33,470 nucleotides of DNA from Lysobacteraceae bacterium. GTDB taxonomy: Bacteria; Pseudomonadota; Gammaproteobacteria; Xanthomonadales; Rhodanobacteraceae. Position 1 is the first letter of the stretch. Every line of letters begins with the position of its first letter. Made by a program: the position numbers and the translations under genes. This document shows positions 7,743 to 18,813 of this stretch, piece after piece. The DNA lies in the NCBI GenBank assembly GCA_018969845.1, contig JAGWXP010000006.1:1-33470 (forward strand), written 5' to 3'. The notes below the pieces were generated by a model, which saw only the letters and a program-made list of their open reading frames with translations, was not told the origin of the DNA and ran no database searches.

Positions 7743-9641
7743 ATGCTCAGCATCACCCTCCCCGACGGCAGCCAACGCCAATTCGATAACCCGGTTACGG
7801 TCGGCGACGTCGCCGCCGCCATCGGCGCAGGATTGGCCAAGGCCGCGCTCGCCGGCAAGGTCGACGGCAAGCTGGTCGATACCAGCTTCAAGATTGACCA
7901 CGACGCCAGCATTTCGATCATTACCGAAAAATCCCCCGAGGCGCTGGACATTCTGCGCCACTCCACCGCGCACTTGCTCGCGCAGGCCACGCAGCGCCTA
8001 TTCCCGGATACACAGGTGACGATCGGCCCGGTCGTCGAAAACGGCTTTTACTACGACTTCGCGCGCAAGACGCCGTTCACGCCGGAAGACCTCGACAAGA
8101 TCGAGGCCGAAATGAAGAAAATTGTCGCCGAGTCGTTACCAGTGCAGCGTCGCGTGATGCCCAAGGACGAAGCGATCAAATTTTTCAAGGACAAGGGCGA
8201 GATTTACAAGGCGCAGATCATCGACGAGATCATTCCGCCCGGCGAGGAAATCTCGCTCTACGGGCAGGGCGAGTGGGTGGATCTGTGCCGCGGCCCCCAC
8301 GTGCCGAATACTAGCAAGCTGCGCGCATTCAAGCTGATGAAGGTGGCCGGTGCGTATTGGCGCGGCGATGCCAAGAACGAGATGCTCCAGCGCGTCTACG
8401 GCACCGCCTGGCTCAACGACAAGGATCTGAAAGCGTATTTGACCCAAATCGAAGAGGCCGAAAAACGCGACCATCGCAAGCTGGCCAGGCAGCTCGACTT
8501 GTTCCACTTGCAGGAAGAAGCGCCGGGCCTGATCTTCTGGCATCCGAAGGGTTGGTCGATCTGGCAGGTGGTGGAGCAGTACATGCGCCGCGTCTATCGC
8601 GAAACCGGCTATGGCGAGGTGCGCGCGCCGCAGGTGTTGGACGTATCGCTGTGGAAAAAATCCGGCCACTGGGACAACTACAAGGACAACATGTTCTTCA
8701 CCGAGTCGGAGAGGCGCACCTACGCGCTCAAACCGATGAACTGTCCGGGCCACGTGCAGATCTTCAACCACGGCCTGCACAGTTACCGCGACTTGCCGAT
8801 CCGTTACGGCGAATTCGGCGGCTGCCACCGCAACGAACCGTCCGGCGCGCTGCACGGCATCCTGCGCGTGCGCGGCTTCACCCAGGACGACGGTCATATT
8901 TTCTGCACCGAGGATCAGATCGAATCCGAAGTGACCGCCTTCCACGCGCAGGCAATGCAGGTCTATGCGGATTTCGGCTTTTCCGACGTGCAGCTCAAGA
9001 TCGCGCTGCGTCCGCAGCCGCGCCTGGGCGACGACGCCACCTGGGACAAGGCCGAGAACGCCCTGCGTTCGGCGCTGCGTGCAGCCGGCGTGCAGTGGCA
9101 GGAGCTGCCGGGCGAGGGCGCATTCTACGGCCCGAAGATCGAGTATCACCTGAAGGATGCGATCGGCCGCACCTGGCAACTCGGCACCATGCAGGTGGAT
9201 TTCATGATGCCGGAGCGCCTGGGTGCCGAATATGTGGACGAACATTCGCAGCGCCGCCATCCGGTGATGCTGCATAGGGCCATCGTGGGTTCCATGGAGC
9301 GCTTCATCGGGATATTGATCGAACATCATGCCGGCAATTTCCCGGCTTGGCTGGCGCCGGTGCAGGCGGTGGTGATGAACATCACGGATGCGCAAGCCGA
9401 TTACGTTGCGCAGGTCGTTGCCGATCTGCAAAAACAGGGTTTGCGCGTCGAGGCGGACACGCGCAACGAGAAGATCGGCTACAAGATCCGTGAACACACG
9501 CTGCAGAAGGTGCCGTATCTGCTGGTGATTGGCGAGCGCGAGAAGGAGCAGGGACTCATCGCCGTGCGCACGCGCGCGGGCGAGGACCTGGGGCAGATGC
9601 CGCTGGCCAAATTCCTGGAGCGTCTGTACGCGGAGAAATAA
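7743..9641 (+). CDS. thrS: Threonyl-tRNA synthetase
   Basis: TGS domain [38 protein letters not shown], class II motifs [47 protein letters not shown]. Confidence 0.98.
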   Translation: MLSITLPDGSQRQFDNPVTVGDVAAAIGAGLAKAALAGKVDGKLVDTSFKIDHDASISIITEKSPEALDILRHSTAHLLAQATQRLFPDTQVTIGPVVENGFYYDFARKTPFTPEDLDKIEAEMKKIVAESLPVQRRVMPKDEAIKFFKDKGEIYKAQIIDEIIPPGEEISLYGQGEWVDLCRGPHVPNTSKLRAFKLMKVAGAYWRGDAKNEMLQRVYGTAWLNDKDLKAYLTQIEEAEKRDHRKLARQLDLFHLQEEAPGLIFWHPKGWSIWQVVEQYMRRVYRETGYGEVRAPQVLDVSLWKKSGHWDNYKDNMFFTESERRTYALKPMNCPGHVQIFNHGLHSYRDLPIRYGEFGGCHRNEPSGALHGILRVRGFTQDDGHIFCTEDQIESEVTAFHAQAMQVYADFGFSDVQLKIALRPQPRLGDDATWDKAENALRSALRAAGVQWQELPGEGAFYGPKIEYHLKDAIGRTWQLGTMQVDFMMPERLGAEYVDEHSQRRHPVMLHRAIVGSMERFIGILIEHHAGNFPAWLAPVQAVVMNITDAQADYVAQVVADLQKQGLRVEADTRNEKIGYKIREHTLQKVPYLLVIGEREKEQGLIAVRTRAGEDLGQMPLAKFLERLYAEK

Positions 9642-9644
9642 CCC

Positions 9645-9691
9645 GCAAACCCTTGTCGGCGCACGGATTCCTTGCGCCGCCTGGGGTTTGC
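9645..9691 (+). other. Nested hairpin in the thrS-infC gap
   Basis: gcaaaccc(9645-9652)...gggtttgc(9684-9691) enclosing ggcgca(9658-9663)...tgcgcc(9673-9678). Immediately followed by tataaaat. Confidence 0.6.
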
Positions 9692-9786
9692 CTATAAAAT
9701 TCGCAGCCCCGTTTCACCTGCTCATGGCCCCCGCCTGAATGCCTTGCGCAGATCGTTGATTTCGCAGGCTTTGTGGAGGTTGCACT

Positions 9787-10305
9787 ATCAGCACCGAAAA
9801 GACCAACCGCAAGAACACGGAGATTCGTGTTCCGCGGGTACGCGTGATTGGCGCCGAAGGGGAACAGGTCGGCATCTTGTCGCGCGACGAAGCGCTCAAC
9901 ATGGCCCAGGACGCCGGGCTCGACCTGGTCGAAATCCAGCCGAACGGCGATCCACCGGTCTGCCGCATCATGGACTTCGGCAAGTTCAAGTTCGAAATGC
10001 AGAAAAAGGCGCATGCGGCCAAGCGCAAGACCAAGCAGGTCGAGATCAAGGAACTGAAGTTCCGGCCATCGACCGAGGACGGCGACTACAACGTCAAGCT
10101 GCGCAACCTGCGGCGCTTCCTCGATGAGGGCGACAAGGTCAAGATCGTGGTGCGCTTCAAGGGCCGCGAGATGGCGCACACGGAGCTGGGCGAGCAGATG
10201 GTCAAGCGCATCCAGGCCGATATCCGGGAGGAGTCGGTGATCGAAAGTTTTCCGCGCTTCGAAGGCCGCCAGATGGTGATGATGGTGGCGCCGAAACGCA
10301 AGTAG
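9787..10305 (+). CDS. infC: Translation initiation factor IF-3, ATC start codon
   Basis: GGAGGT SD (9775-9780), 6-nt spacing to ATC at 9787. In frame with ...TEKTNRKNTEIRVPRVRVIGAEGEQVGILSRDEAL...PPVCRIMDFGKFKFEMQKK...EGRQMVMMVAPKRK. Confidence 0.95.
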   Translation: MSTEKTNRKNTEIRVPRVRVIGAEGEQVGILSRDEALNMAQDAGLDLVEIQPNGDPPVCRIMDFGKFKFEMQKKAHAAKRKTKQVEIKELKFRPSTEDGDYNVKLRNLRRFLDEGDKVKIVVRFKGREMAHTELGEQMVKRIQADIREESVIESFPRFEGRQMVMMVAPKRK

Positions 10306-10341
10306 TCTGGATATCGGCCGTCCGTGGCCGAATCCAAATGC

Positions 10342-10399
10342 GGCGAGCAAAAAGCGTGGGTTTTGCTCGCCTTCGTTCCACCGGCAAGCCGGTGGAACG
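10342..10399 (+). promoter_or_regulatory. Tandem hairpins between infC and rpmI
   Basis: ggcgagcaaaa-agcgtggg-ttttgctcgcc (10342-10371) and cgttccaccggc-aa-gccggtggaacg (10374-10399). Neither has a T-run. Confidence 0.65.
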
Positions 10400-10541
10400 T
10401 TGGTCTCTGCGGGGCCAATCGCCCACGAATGGAACGCATCCGGTCACCCGGAAGCACACAAGCTGAGTTCGAGCAGGATGGAAAGCGCGGTGTGAGCCGC
10501 CGCTCGAGCAAGTAATCAAATCAAACGAAAGGAGTTGGGTC

Positions 10542-10739
10542 ATGCCCAAGATCAAGACCAACCGGGCCGCTGCCAAGCGGTTCCGCAAGACGGCGTCCGG
10601 CAAATTCAAGGCCGGCCATGCCTTCAAGAGCCACATCCTCACCAAGAAGGCGACCAAGCGCAAGCGCAACCTTCGCGGTACCAACATCGTGCGCAAGGAA
10701 GACTCCGGTCGCATTGCGCGCATGCTGCCCTACGCCTGA
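10542..10739 (+). CDS. rpmI: 50S ribosomal protein L35
   Basis: [45 protein letters not shown], between infC and rplT. Confidence 0.98.
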   Translation: MPKIKTNRAAAKRFRKTASGKFKAGHAFKSHILTKKATKRKRNLRGTNIVRKEDSGRIARMLPYA

Positions 10740-10751
10740 GGAGACACGACC

Positions 10752-11111
10752 ATGGCACGAGTAAAACGTGGCGTCGTCGCACGTCGCCGGCACAAGAAAA
10801 TCATTTCCCGCGCGAAGGGCTATTACAACGCCCGGCGCAAGGTCTTCCGCGTCGCCAAGCAGGCGGTGATCAAGGCGCAACAGTACGCCTATATCGGACG
10901 CAAGCAGAAGAAGCGCCAGTTCCGCGCCCTCTGGATCGTGCGCATCAACGCCGGTGCGCGCCAGTTCGGCCTGTCCTACAGTCGCCTGATGAACGGTCTG
11001 AAGAAAGCCGGCATCACGGTCGACCGCAAGGTGCTCGCCGACATCGCCGTGCACGACATCAAGGCGTTTGGCGCGCTCGCGGACAAAGCGAAAGCCGGTC
11101 TTTCGGCGTAA
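10752..11111 (+). CDS. rplT: 50S ribosomal protein L20
   Basis: [62 protein letters not shown]. Confidence 0.98.
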   Translation: MARVKRGVVARRRHKKIISRAKGYYNARRKVFRVAKQAVIKAQQYAYIGRKQKKRQFRALWIVRINAGARQFGLSYSRLMNGLKKAGITVDRKVLADIAVHDIKAFGALADKAKAGLSA

Positions 11112-11126
11112 TCGAAGCAGAACAGC

Positions 11127-12220
<1,094 letters not shown>

Positions 12221-12229
12221 GGGCCGGCG

Positions 12230-14605
12230 ATGAAATTTCCCGAGAGTTGGTTGCGCGAATTCGTCGACCCGCCCGTCGACCGCGATGAATTGTGCCGGCG
12301 CCTGACCATGGCCGGTCTGGAAGTGGAGGTCGTCGACGCACTTGGCGCGGGTCTGGATGGCGTCGTGGTCGGCGAGATCGTCGATTGCGCGTCGCACCCG
12401 AATGCTGACAAGTTGCGTGTATGCCAGGTCTCAATCGGCAAGGACGCCCCGTTGCAGATCGTCTGCGGCGCCCCGAACGCGCGTGCGGGGCTGAAGGCAC
12501 CGCTGGCTACGATCGGCGCGCAATTGCCGAACGGCATCGAAATCAAGAAGGCCGCGTTGCGCGGAGTCGAGTCGAACGGCATGCTGTGCTCGGCGCAAGA
12601 GCTTGCGCTGGATGCCGACGCATCCGGTCTGCTCGAATTGCCGGCCGACGCGCCAGTCGGCAAGCGTCTTGCGGAATACTTGGCGCTGCCCGACGCGCGC
12701 ATAGAATTGAAGCTCACGCCGAACCGGCCTGATTGCCTGGGCTTGCGCGGGCTCGCGCATGATGTTGCCGCGCTGTTCGATGTGGCCGTGAACGAAGCAT
12801 CCGCCACCCCCGTTGCTGCGGTCTCCGCCGCCAGCCGTGAGGTGCATTTGGATGCTGGTGCGGAGTGTCCACGCTACGTCGGCCGCGTGATCGAAGGCGT
12901 GCAGGCCGCAGCCAAGTCGCCACTGTGGCTGGCCGAGCGGCTGCGCCGCAGCGGCATCCGGCCGATCAGCGCGATCGTGGATGTCACCCAATACGTGATG
13001 CTGGAACTCGGTCAGCCGATGCACGCTTACGACATGGCGGCGCTCGACGGTGCGATCCAGGTGCGTCGCGCGCGTGCGGACGAAACAGTGAAATTGCTCG
13101 ACGGCAACGAGCACACGCTGGCGCCGGATTTTCTCGTCATCGCCGATGGCAAGAACGCAGTCGGACTCGCCGGCATCATGGGCGGATTCGATTCGCGCGT
13201 CGTCGATGCCACCCGCGACATCTTCCTCGAAGCCGCACATTTTGCTCCGGCCGCGATCATGGGCCGCGCGCGCAAACTCGGTCTGCACACCGACGCCTCG
13301 CACCGCTTCGAGCGCGGCGTCGATTCCGAGCTGCCGCGGCTGGCGATGGAACGCGCCACGCGCTTGATCCTCGACATCTGCGGCGGCAAGCCGGGGCCGG
13401 TCGTCGAAACGACGCTTGCCGATGCTTTGCCCAAGGCGGTCCCGTTGAAGCTGCGCCGCGCGCGACTGGCGCGCGTGCTCGGCATCGACATCGCCGATGC
13501 GGAGGTCGAACGCATCCTCGGCAAACTCGACATGCGCGTGGAAAAGACCGCCGAGGGTTGGCGCGTAACGCCACCGTCGCGGCGCTTCGACATCGCGATC
13601 GAGGAAGACCTGATCGAGGAGATCGCACGCATCCATGGCTACGACCGGGTGCCCAGGCACGCGCCGGGCGGCGAATTGCATCTGCATCTGCCCTCGGAAG
13701 CCGAACTCTCGCCCGCACGCCTGCGCGCACAGCTCGCGGCGCGTGGTTACCGCGAGGCGATATGTATGAGCTTCGTCGCCCGCGATCTGCTCGAACGCTG
13801 GTCGCTGGACGGCGGATCGGTGGCGCTGGCCAATCCACTGAGCACGGATCTGGCCGTGATGCGCACTTCGCTCCTGCCGGGACTGGTCGAGGCGCTGAAA
13901 TATAACCGCAACCGTCAGCAAGAGCGGGTGCGCCTGTTCGAAACCGGCCTCGTTTTCCGTACCGACAGCGAATTGAAACAGATCCCGCGACTGGCCGCTG
14001 TCGCGTGCGGCCGCGCCGCGCCCGAAGGTTGGGCCACGGCCAAGCGCGACGTGGATTTCTTCGACCTCAAAGCCGACCTCGAAACGCTCGTCGCGCTGGC
14101 GGGCGGCGACCGCAAGTCGATGTTCGAGTCCGCGTCGGAGCCGTGGCTGCATCCCGGCCGCAGCGCGTGGGCTCTGATCGATGGGAAACTGGCAGCCATC
14201 GTCGGCATGTTGCATCCGCGCTTGCTCAAGACCTTGGATCTGGACTGCGACGTTTACGTGTTTGAAGCGGATTTGGCCGTGCTTACGGCCGGCAAGGTAC
14301 CCCGCAGCAAGCCAATTTCGGTATTTCCCATGTTGCGCCGCGACATCGCGGTGGTCGTTCCCGAGGCCATCGATTACGCAGCGATCGAATCCTGCGTGCG
14401 CGAAGCAGTTGGCCAACATCTGACGGAAGTCATTGTTTTTGACCGATACTCCGGCCAGAATCTCGGTTCAGGAACAAAAAGTCTCGCTATAGGCTTGATT
14501 TTGCAGGACGATTCACGCACTCTTACGGTCGAAGATGCGGATCGCTGCGTGGCACAGGCGGTTGCGGTGCTGGAAAGCCAGTGCCAGGCAAAGCTAAGGG
14601 GGTAG
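12230..14605 (+). CDS. pheT: Phenylalanyl-tRNA synthetase beta subunit
   Basis: [71 protein letters not shown]-terminal FDX-ACB domain. Confidence 0.97.
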   Translation: MKFPESWLREFVDPPVDRDELCRRLTMAGLEVEVVDALGAGLDGVVVGEIVDCASHPNADKLRVCQVSIGKDAPLQIVCGAPNARAGLKAPLATIGAQLPNGIEIKKAALRGVESNGMLCSAQELALDADASGLLELPADAPVGKRLAEYLALPDARIELKLTPNRPDCLGLRGLAHDVAALFDVAVNEASATPVAAVSAASREVHLDAGAECPRYVGRVIEGVQAAAKSPLWLAERLRRSGIRPISAIVDVTQYVMLELGQPMHAYDMAALDGAIQVRRARADETVKLLDGNEHTLAPDFLVIADGKNAVGLAGIMGGFDSRVVDATRDIFLEAAHFAPAAIMGRARKLGLHTDASHRFERGVDSELPRLAMERATRLILDICGGKPGPVVETTLADALPKAVPLKLRRARLARVLGIDIADAEVERILGKLDMRVEKTAEGWRVTPPSRRFDIAIEEDLIEEIARIHGYDRVPRHAPGGELHLHLPSEAELSPARLRAQLAARGYREAICMSFVARDLLERWSLDGGSVALANPLSTDLAVMRTSLLPGLVEALKYNRNRQQERVRLFETGLVFRTDSELKQIPRLAAVACGRAAPEGWATAKRDVDFFDLKADLETLVALAGGDRKSMFESASEPWLHPGRSAWALIDGKLAAIVGMLHPRLLKTLDLDCDVYVFEADLAVLTAGKVPRSKPISVFPMLRRDIAVVVPEAIDYAAIESCVREAVGQHLTEVIVFDRYSGQNLGSGTKSLAIGLILQDDSRTLTVEDADRCVAQAVAVLESQCQAKLRG

Positions 14606-14606
14606 C

Positions 14607-14909
14607 ATGGCGTTGACCAAGGCGGAGATGGCCGAACGGTTGTTTACCGAAGTCGGCCTTAACAAGCGCGAAGCCAAGGAATTCGTCGATGCCTTCTTCG
14701 ATGCCATTCGCGATGCGCTTGAAAAAGGGGAGCAGGTGAAGTTGTCGGGATTCGGCAATTTCGACCTGCGTCAGAAAAACCAGCGTCCGGGGCGAAACCC
14801 CAAGACGGGCGAAGAAATTCCGATTTCCGCCCGCCGCGTGGTCACGTTTCGCCCAGGTCACAAGCTGAAAATCCGGGTTGAATCCTATGCTGGATCAGGG
14901 CAGCAATAG
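14607..14909 (+). CDS. ihfA: Integration host factor subunit alpha
   Basis: [84 protein letters not shown]. Confidence 0.97.
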   Translation: MALTKAEMAERLFTEVGLNKREAKEFVDAFFDAIRDALEKGEQVKLSGFGNFDLRQKNQRPGRNPKTGEEIPISARRVVTFRPGHKLKIRVESYAGSGQQ

Positions 14910-15243
14910 CGAATTGCCGGTAATCCCGGCGAAACGTTATTTCACCATCGGCGAAGTCAGCGAATTGTGCGGCGTCAAGCCGCACGTGTTGCGCTATTGG
15001 GAGCAGGAATTTCCCAACCTCAAGCCGGTCAAGCGCCGCGGCAACCGCCGCTATTACCAGCGCCACGACGTGCTGATGATCCGCCAGATCCGCTCGCTGC
15101 TCTACGATCAGGGCTTCACCATCACCGGCGCGCGCGCGCGTCTGGAGGGCCATCAGGCTCGGATGGAAGTGAGCATTTCCAACCAGATCGTGCGTCAGGT
15201 GCGATTGGAACTGGAAGAAGTACTGCAAATCCTGAAGCGCTAG
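14887..15243 (+). CDS. MerR-family transcriptional regulator
   Basis: [64 protein letters not shown]. Overlaps the ihfA 3' end as in many pheT-ihfA loci. Confidence 0.9.
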   Translation: MLDQGSNSELPVIPAKRYFTIGEVSELCGVKPHVLRYWEQEFPNLKPVKRRGNRRYYQRHDVLMIRQIRSLLYDQGFTITGARARLEGHQARMEVSISNQIVRQVRLELEEVLQILKR

Positions 15244-15302
15244 ACGGGCGCCTCTGTTAGAATCTTTCTTGTTGAAAAATGCAGGCAGGATGCCTGCTTC
15301 GT

Positions 15303-15333
15303 GATTTTCGCGATCAGGGACGATTGCAAAAAT
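15303..15333 (+). repeat. 31-bp element, copy 1 (5 nt upstream of tRNA-Pro)
   Basis: gattttcgcgatcagggacgattgcaaaaat; 28/31 identical to the reverse complement of 17026-17056. Confidence 0.8.
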
Positions 15334-15338
15334 ACAGT

Positions 15339-15415
15339 CGGGGCGTAGCGCAGCCTGGTAGCGCATCTGCCTGGGGGGCAGGGGGTCGTGGGTTCGAATC
15401 CCGCCGCCCCGACCA
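15339..15415 (+). tRNA. tRNA-Pro (anticodon GGG), CCA encoded
   Basis: CGGGGCG acceptor paired with CGCCCCG-ACCA. D-loop GTAGCGCAGCCTGGTAGCGCA. Anticodon arm TCTGC-CTGGGGG-GCAGG. T-loop GGTTCGAATCC. Confidence 0.95.
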
Positions 15416-15472
15416 ATTTTCTTCGCAATCGCGGCGCCGCCCTCGGCGCCGTTCGCGTTTTCGAGGTGGTCG

Positions 15473-16426
15473 ATGTCAACCGAGCTTCGCGCCCTCTATC
15501 CTGCAATCGAGCCCTTCGACTGTGGCATGTTGCGCGTGTCGGACAGGCATACGCTGTATTACGAGCAATGCGGCAATCCGCGCGGCAAGCCGGCGCTGTT
15601 CGTGCACGGCGGGCCGGGTGCGGGCTGCAACGCCAACAGTCGGCGTTTTTTCGATCCCGCGCATTACCGCATCGTCCTGTTCGACCAGCGCGGCAGCGGA
15701 CGCTCCTCGCCGCACGCGGAACTCGCCGAGAACACGACCTGGGATCTGGTCGCCGACATGGAGCGCTTGCGCGAGCACCTGCGCATCGAACGCTGGCAGG
15801 TGTTCGGCGGTTCGTGGGGCTCGACGCTTGCGCTCGCCTACGCGCAAACGCATCCTGTGCGCGTGACCGAACTTGTGCTACGCGGCATTTTTCTGTTGCG
15901 CCGCTGGGAACTGGAATGGTTCTATCAGAAAGGTTGCGACGCGATCTATCCGGATGCATGGGAAGCGTATCTGGCGCATATCCCGCCGGGAGAGCGCGGT
16001 GATCTGATCGGCGCCTACTATCGCCGCCTGACCGGCCCCGACGCGGCGGTACGCATGGCCGCGGCGAAGGTCTGGTCGACCTGGGAAGGCGCGACCAGCT
16101 ATCTGTATCAGAATCCGGATTACATCGCCTCCACCGGCGCGGACGAATTCGCGCTTGCCTTCGCGCGCATCGAATGCCATTACTTCTTCAATGGCGGGTT
16201 TTTCGAATGCGACGACCAGCTTTTGCGTGATGCACACAAGTTGAAAAACATTCCCGCCGTGATCGTACAAGGCCGCTACGACGTGGTCTGTCCGTTGCGC
16301 AGCGCCTGGGATCTGCACCGCGTCTGGCCGGAAGCGGATCTGCGCATCGTCGCCGACGCAGGCCATTCGGCGTTCGAGCCGGGCAATACGCACGAATTGA
16401 TCGAGGCCACGGACAGGTTTCGCTGA
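15473..16426 (+). CDS. pip: Prolyl aminopeptidase (proline iminopeptidase)
   Basis: [97 protein letters not shown]. Confidence 0.95.
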   Translation: MSTELRALYPAIEPFDCGMLRVSDRHTLYYEQCGNPRGKPALFVHGGPGAGCNANSRRFFDPAHYRIVLFDQRGSGRSSPHAELAENTTWDLVADMERLREHLRIERWQVFGGSWGSTLALAYAQTHPVRVTELVLRGIFLLRRWELEWFYQKGCDAIYPDAWEAYLAHIPPGERGDLIGAYYRRLTGPDAAVRMAAAKVWSTWEGATSYLYQNPDYIASTGADEFALAFARIECHYFFNGGFFECDDQLLRDAHKLKNIPAVIVQGRYDVVCPLRSAWDLHRVWPEADLRIVADAGHSAFEPGNTHELIEATDRFR

Positions 16427-16432
16427 GCAAAA

Positions 16433-16456
16433 AAAACCCGGCCTTGCGGCCGGGTT
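16433..16456. terminator. Bidirectional rho-independent terminator between pip and the PsiF-like gene
   Basis: aaaaacccggcc-ttgc-ggccgggtttt flanked by A- and T-runs, between convergent genes. Confidence 0.9.
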
Positions 16457-16486
16457 TTGTGTCAGCAATGTTGAAGCTAAAAATCT

Positions 16487-16870
16487 TCAGTGCGCTGCGG
16501 CTGCTGGCGCTGCATCGCCCTTCAGGCAGGTGCTCATGAAGGTCTTGCGCGCGGCGCCCTTCAGGGCCTTGGTCTTGGCTTCGGCGTTGCAGTTTTTCAT
16601 CTTCGTCTGCTGGGTTTCCTTGGCGGTCGCTGCCGGAGCCGCGGCGGCGGGTTTGGCGGCTGCGGGCGCGGCGGCTTCGCCGCCCTTCAGGCACGTGCTC
16701 ATGAACGATTTGTATTCGGCGCCCTTCAGGCCCTTGGCGTGAGCATCCTTGGAGCAAGTGCTCATCTTGCTCTGCTGCGCGGTCATGGGCTTGGCGGGCG
16801 TGCCGGCGGCAAACGCGCTGCCGACGGTGGCGGCGAGAACGAAAGCGAGCGAGCTAACGGCGAACTTCAT
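16487..16870 (-). CDS. PsiF-repeat family protein, exported
   Basis: Signal peptide MKFAVSSLAFVLAATVGSAFAA. Two repeats: MSTCSKDAHAKGLKGAEYKSFMSTCLKG and MKNCNAEAKTKALKGAARKTFMSTCLKG, joined by an Ala/Pro linker. Confidence 0.85.
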   Translation of the reverse strand: MKFAVSSLAFVLAATVGSAFAAGTPAKPMTAQQSKMSTCSKDAHAKGLKGAEYKSFMSTCLKGGEAAAPAAAKPAAAAPAATAKETQQTKMKNCNAEAKTKALKGAARKTFMSTCLKGDAAPAAAAH

Positions 16871-17025
16871 TGCGATCTCCTGGTGGTGGTGGCGGTGCTG
16901 CCGCCGGAGTCTACGCCGGCACCATTGCCGCACGTAGCTGCAGCGCACAATGATGCCAGCGCGCTGAATCGCGTCTGTAGGAAAGCGCCGACGCGTGTTG
17001 TCCGTTCAGCGCCGATTTTGCCGGG

Positions 17026-17056
17026 ATTTTTGCAATCATCCCTGATTGCGAGAATC
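17026..17056 (-). repeat. 31-bp element, copy 2 (upstream of the PsiF-like gene)
   Basis: Minus-strand gattctcgcaatcagggatgattgcaaaaat; 28/31 to 15303-15333. Confidence 0.8.
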
Positions 17057-17089
17057 AAATAGCGGCCATCCTTGGCCGCACGTTTCAAT

Positions 17090-18580
17090 TTACGCCGCCT
17101 TGGCCATGCGCGGTCCCTGCAGCAGAGCCTGCTTGACGCTGTCGACGACGAGGTCGACCTCCGCCGACGTCACGTAAAACGTCGGCGTGAAGCGCAGCGA
17201 GTTGGCGCCACCATGGATCACGCCGATGCCATGTTCGCGCAGCCATTCCTCGGTGCTGCCGGCGCCGTAGCATTTGAATTCCGGCGCCAGTTCGCAGGAG
17301 AACAGCAGACCCGTGCCCTGCACCTTGGTGATCATGCCCGGCAGTTCGCTCTTGAGCTTGTTGAACTTGTCGAGGAACTCGGCGCCACGGGCGCGAATGT
17401 TCGCCTTCAGTTCCGGAGTGACCAGGCCGAGTGCGGCGCAGGCCACATCCAGCGCGCGCGGGTTGGCAGTCATGGTGTTGCCGTAGATGCCCTTCTTGTA
17501 GAGCGCGGCGGTCTTGTCGGTAACGGCAAGCACGGACAACGGATACTGCCCGCCGTTCAAAGCCTTGGAATAGGTTTCCATGTCCGGCGGATCGAGCTTC
17601 TCGAAGCCGGGGTAATCCACGATCGACAGCACGCCGTGCGCGCGCAGTCCGGCCTGGATGGAGTCGACCAGGAACAGCGAACCGTGGCTGCGCGTGAGCT
17701 CGCGCGCGGTGGCGTAGAACTCCGGCGTGACCGCTCGGCCCGGATCGCCTTCGCCCATCACGGGCTCGAGGAACATGGCCTCGATGAACCAGCCGTTCTT
17801 GTCGGCATCGGCGAACACCTGGCGCAGTTGCGCCACGTTGTACGGTTCGACCGTGAGCAGGCTGTGCTCATCGCGGAAGCTGGCCAGGTTCTGCACATAG
17901 GCCTTGCGCGAGGAATCCGAATACACCGCCGGGCGCTCGGTGCGGCCGTGGAAGGCGCCCTTGACCGCGAGGCGCTTGATCGTGCGCCCGGCATATTTGC
18001 CGCCGGCGTCGGTCATGAGCTTGGCGTTGACATCGGTGATGCGGCAGGCGAGCGAGACGCTTTCCGAGCCCGAGTTCAGACACATGAAACGGGTGTAGGG
18101 ACAGCCGCCGCGGGTGTTGCCGATATTGGCCTTGAGCGCGCGCGTGAAGCGCATCTGGCTCACGCTCGGGGTCATGATGTTGGCCATCGCTTGTGGCTTG
18201 GCCATCGCCGTGAGCACGGCCTTTGGCGTGTGGCCGAAACCAAGCATGCCGTAGCCGCCGGAGTCATGCACCACGGCGCCCTTGAGCGTGATCACCCAGG
18301 GCCCGCGAGCGGCCAAGGCGACATACGGATTGACCGCGTCGTCGGCGTAGAAATTCACGAAGTCGGCCTGCACGCGTGCCAGTTGTGCGGCTTCGTCGAG
18401 TTGGAGCAGGTCGGGAAATTCCGTGGCCAGCGCGTGCCGCACGCTCAGCGCTTCGTCGACGGCTTCAACCAGTTCCGGAAATTGCGCGGCCAATCGCTCG
18501 ACCGTCGCATCGGGCAGGCCCTGTGTGCGCGTCGCGCCGGCGTTGCGGCGCAGTTCTTCAAGCTTGGCGATGACAGACAT
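17090..18580 (-). CDS. Class III PLP-dependent aminotransferase
   Basis: MSVIAKLEELRRNAGATRTQGLPDATVERLA..., MCLNSGSESVSLACRITDVNAK, VKGAFHGRTERPA, FLEPVMGEGD, FLVDSIQAGLRAHG, SKALNGGQYPLSVLAVTD, GNTMTANPRALDVACAAL. Confidence 0.85.
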   Translation of the reverse strand: MSVIAKLEELRRNAGATRTQGLPDATVERLAAQFPELVEAVDEALSVRHALATEFPDLLQLDEAAQLARVQADFVNFYADDAVNPYVALAARGPWVITLKGAVVHDSGGYGMLGFGHTPKAVLTAMAKPQAMANIMTPSVSQMRFTRALKANIGNTRGGCPYTRFMCLNSGSESVSLACRITDVNAKLMTDAGGKYAGRTIKRLAVKGAFHGRTERPAVYSDSSRKAYVQNLASFRDEHSLLTVEPYNVAQLRQVFADADKNGWFIEAMFLEPVMGEGDPGRAVTPEFYATARELTRSHGSLFLVDSIQAGLRAHGVLSIVDYPGFEKLDPPDMETYSKALNGGQYPLSVLAVTDKTAALYKKGIYGNTMTANPRALDVACAALGLVTPELKANIRARGAEFLDKFNKLKSELPGMITKVQGTGLLFSCELAPEFKCYGAGSTEEWLREHGIGVIHGGANSLRFTPTFYVTSAEVDLVVDSVKQALLQGPRMAKAA

Positions 18581-18723
18581 GTTGCACCTCCACAAACGGC
18601 AGATACGCGCCGCTCGCGGCGCGTCGAAAGAAAGCGAAACCTCTGTTCCGGCTGGTATTTTATCATGCGCAAGCGGTCCTGAACCGGGGCCGCTTCGCGG
18701 TGCAGCCAGTGGTGCCACTTGCT

Positions 18724-18735
18724 GACACTTGTCAC
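18724..18735. promoter_or_regulatory. Candidate operator TGACA-CT-TGTCA upstream of the ABC/TCS operon
   Basis: Inverted repeat in the divergent region, about 80 nt before the ABC ATPase start, followed by gactgtcgcgactgt. Confidence 0.3.
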
Positions 18736-18813
18736 GGCCAAATCCTGACTGTCGCGACTGTGGGTCGGACAACGCAATGCGCACACTGTTTGCGTCCGGT
18801 GAAGAGGTGTGCA

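Noticed and set aside
12431-14419. 662-aa minus-strand ORF opposite pheT
   Set aside because: Shadow ORF of pheT; no coherent domain content.
17072-18682. 536-aa plus-strand ORF opposite the aminotransferase
   Set aside because: Antisense shadow of a PLP enzyme with clear motifs on the other strand.
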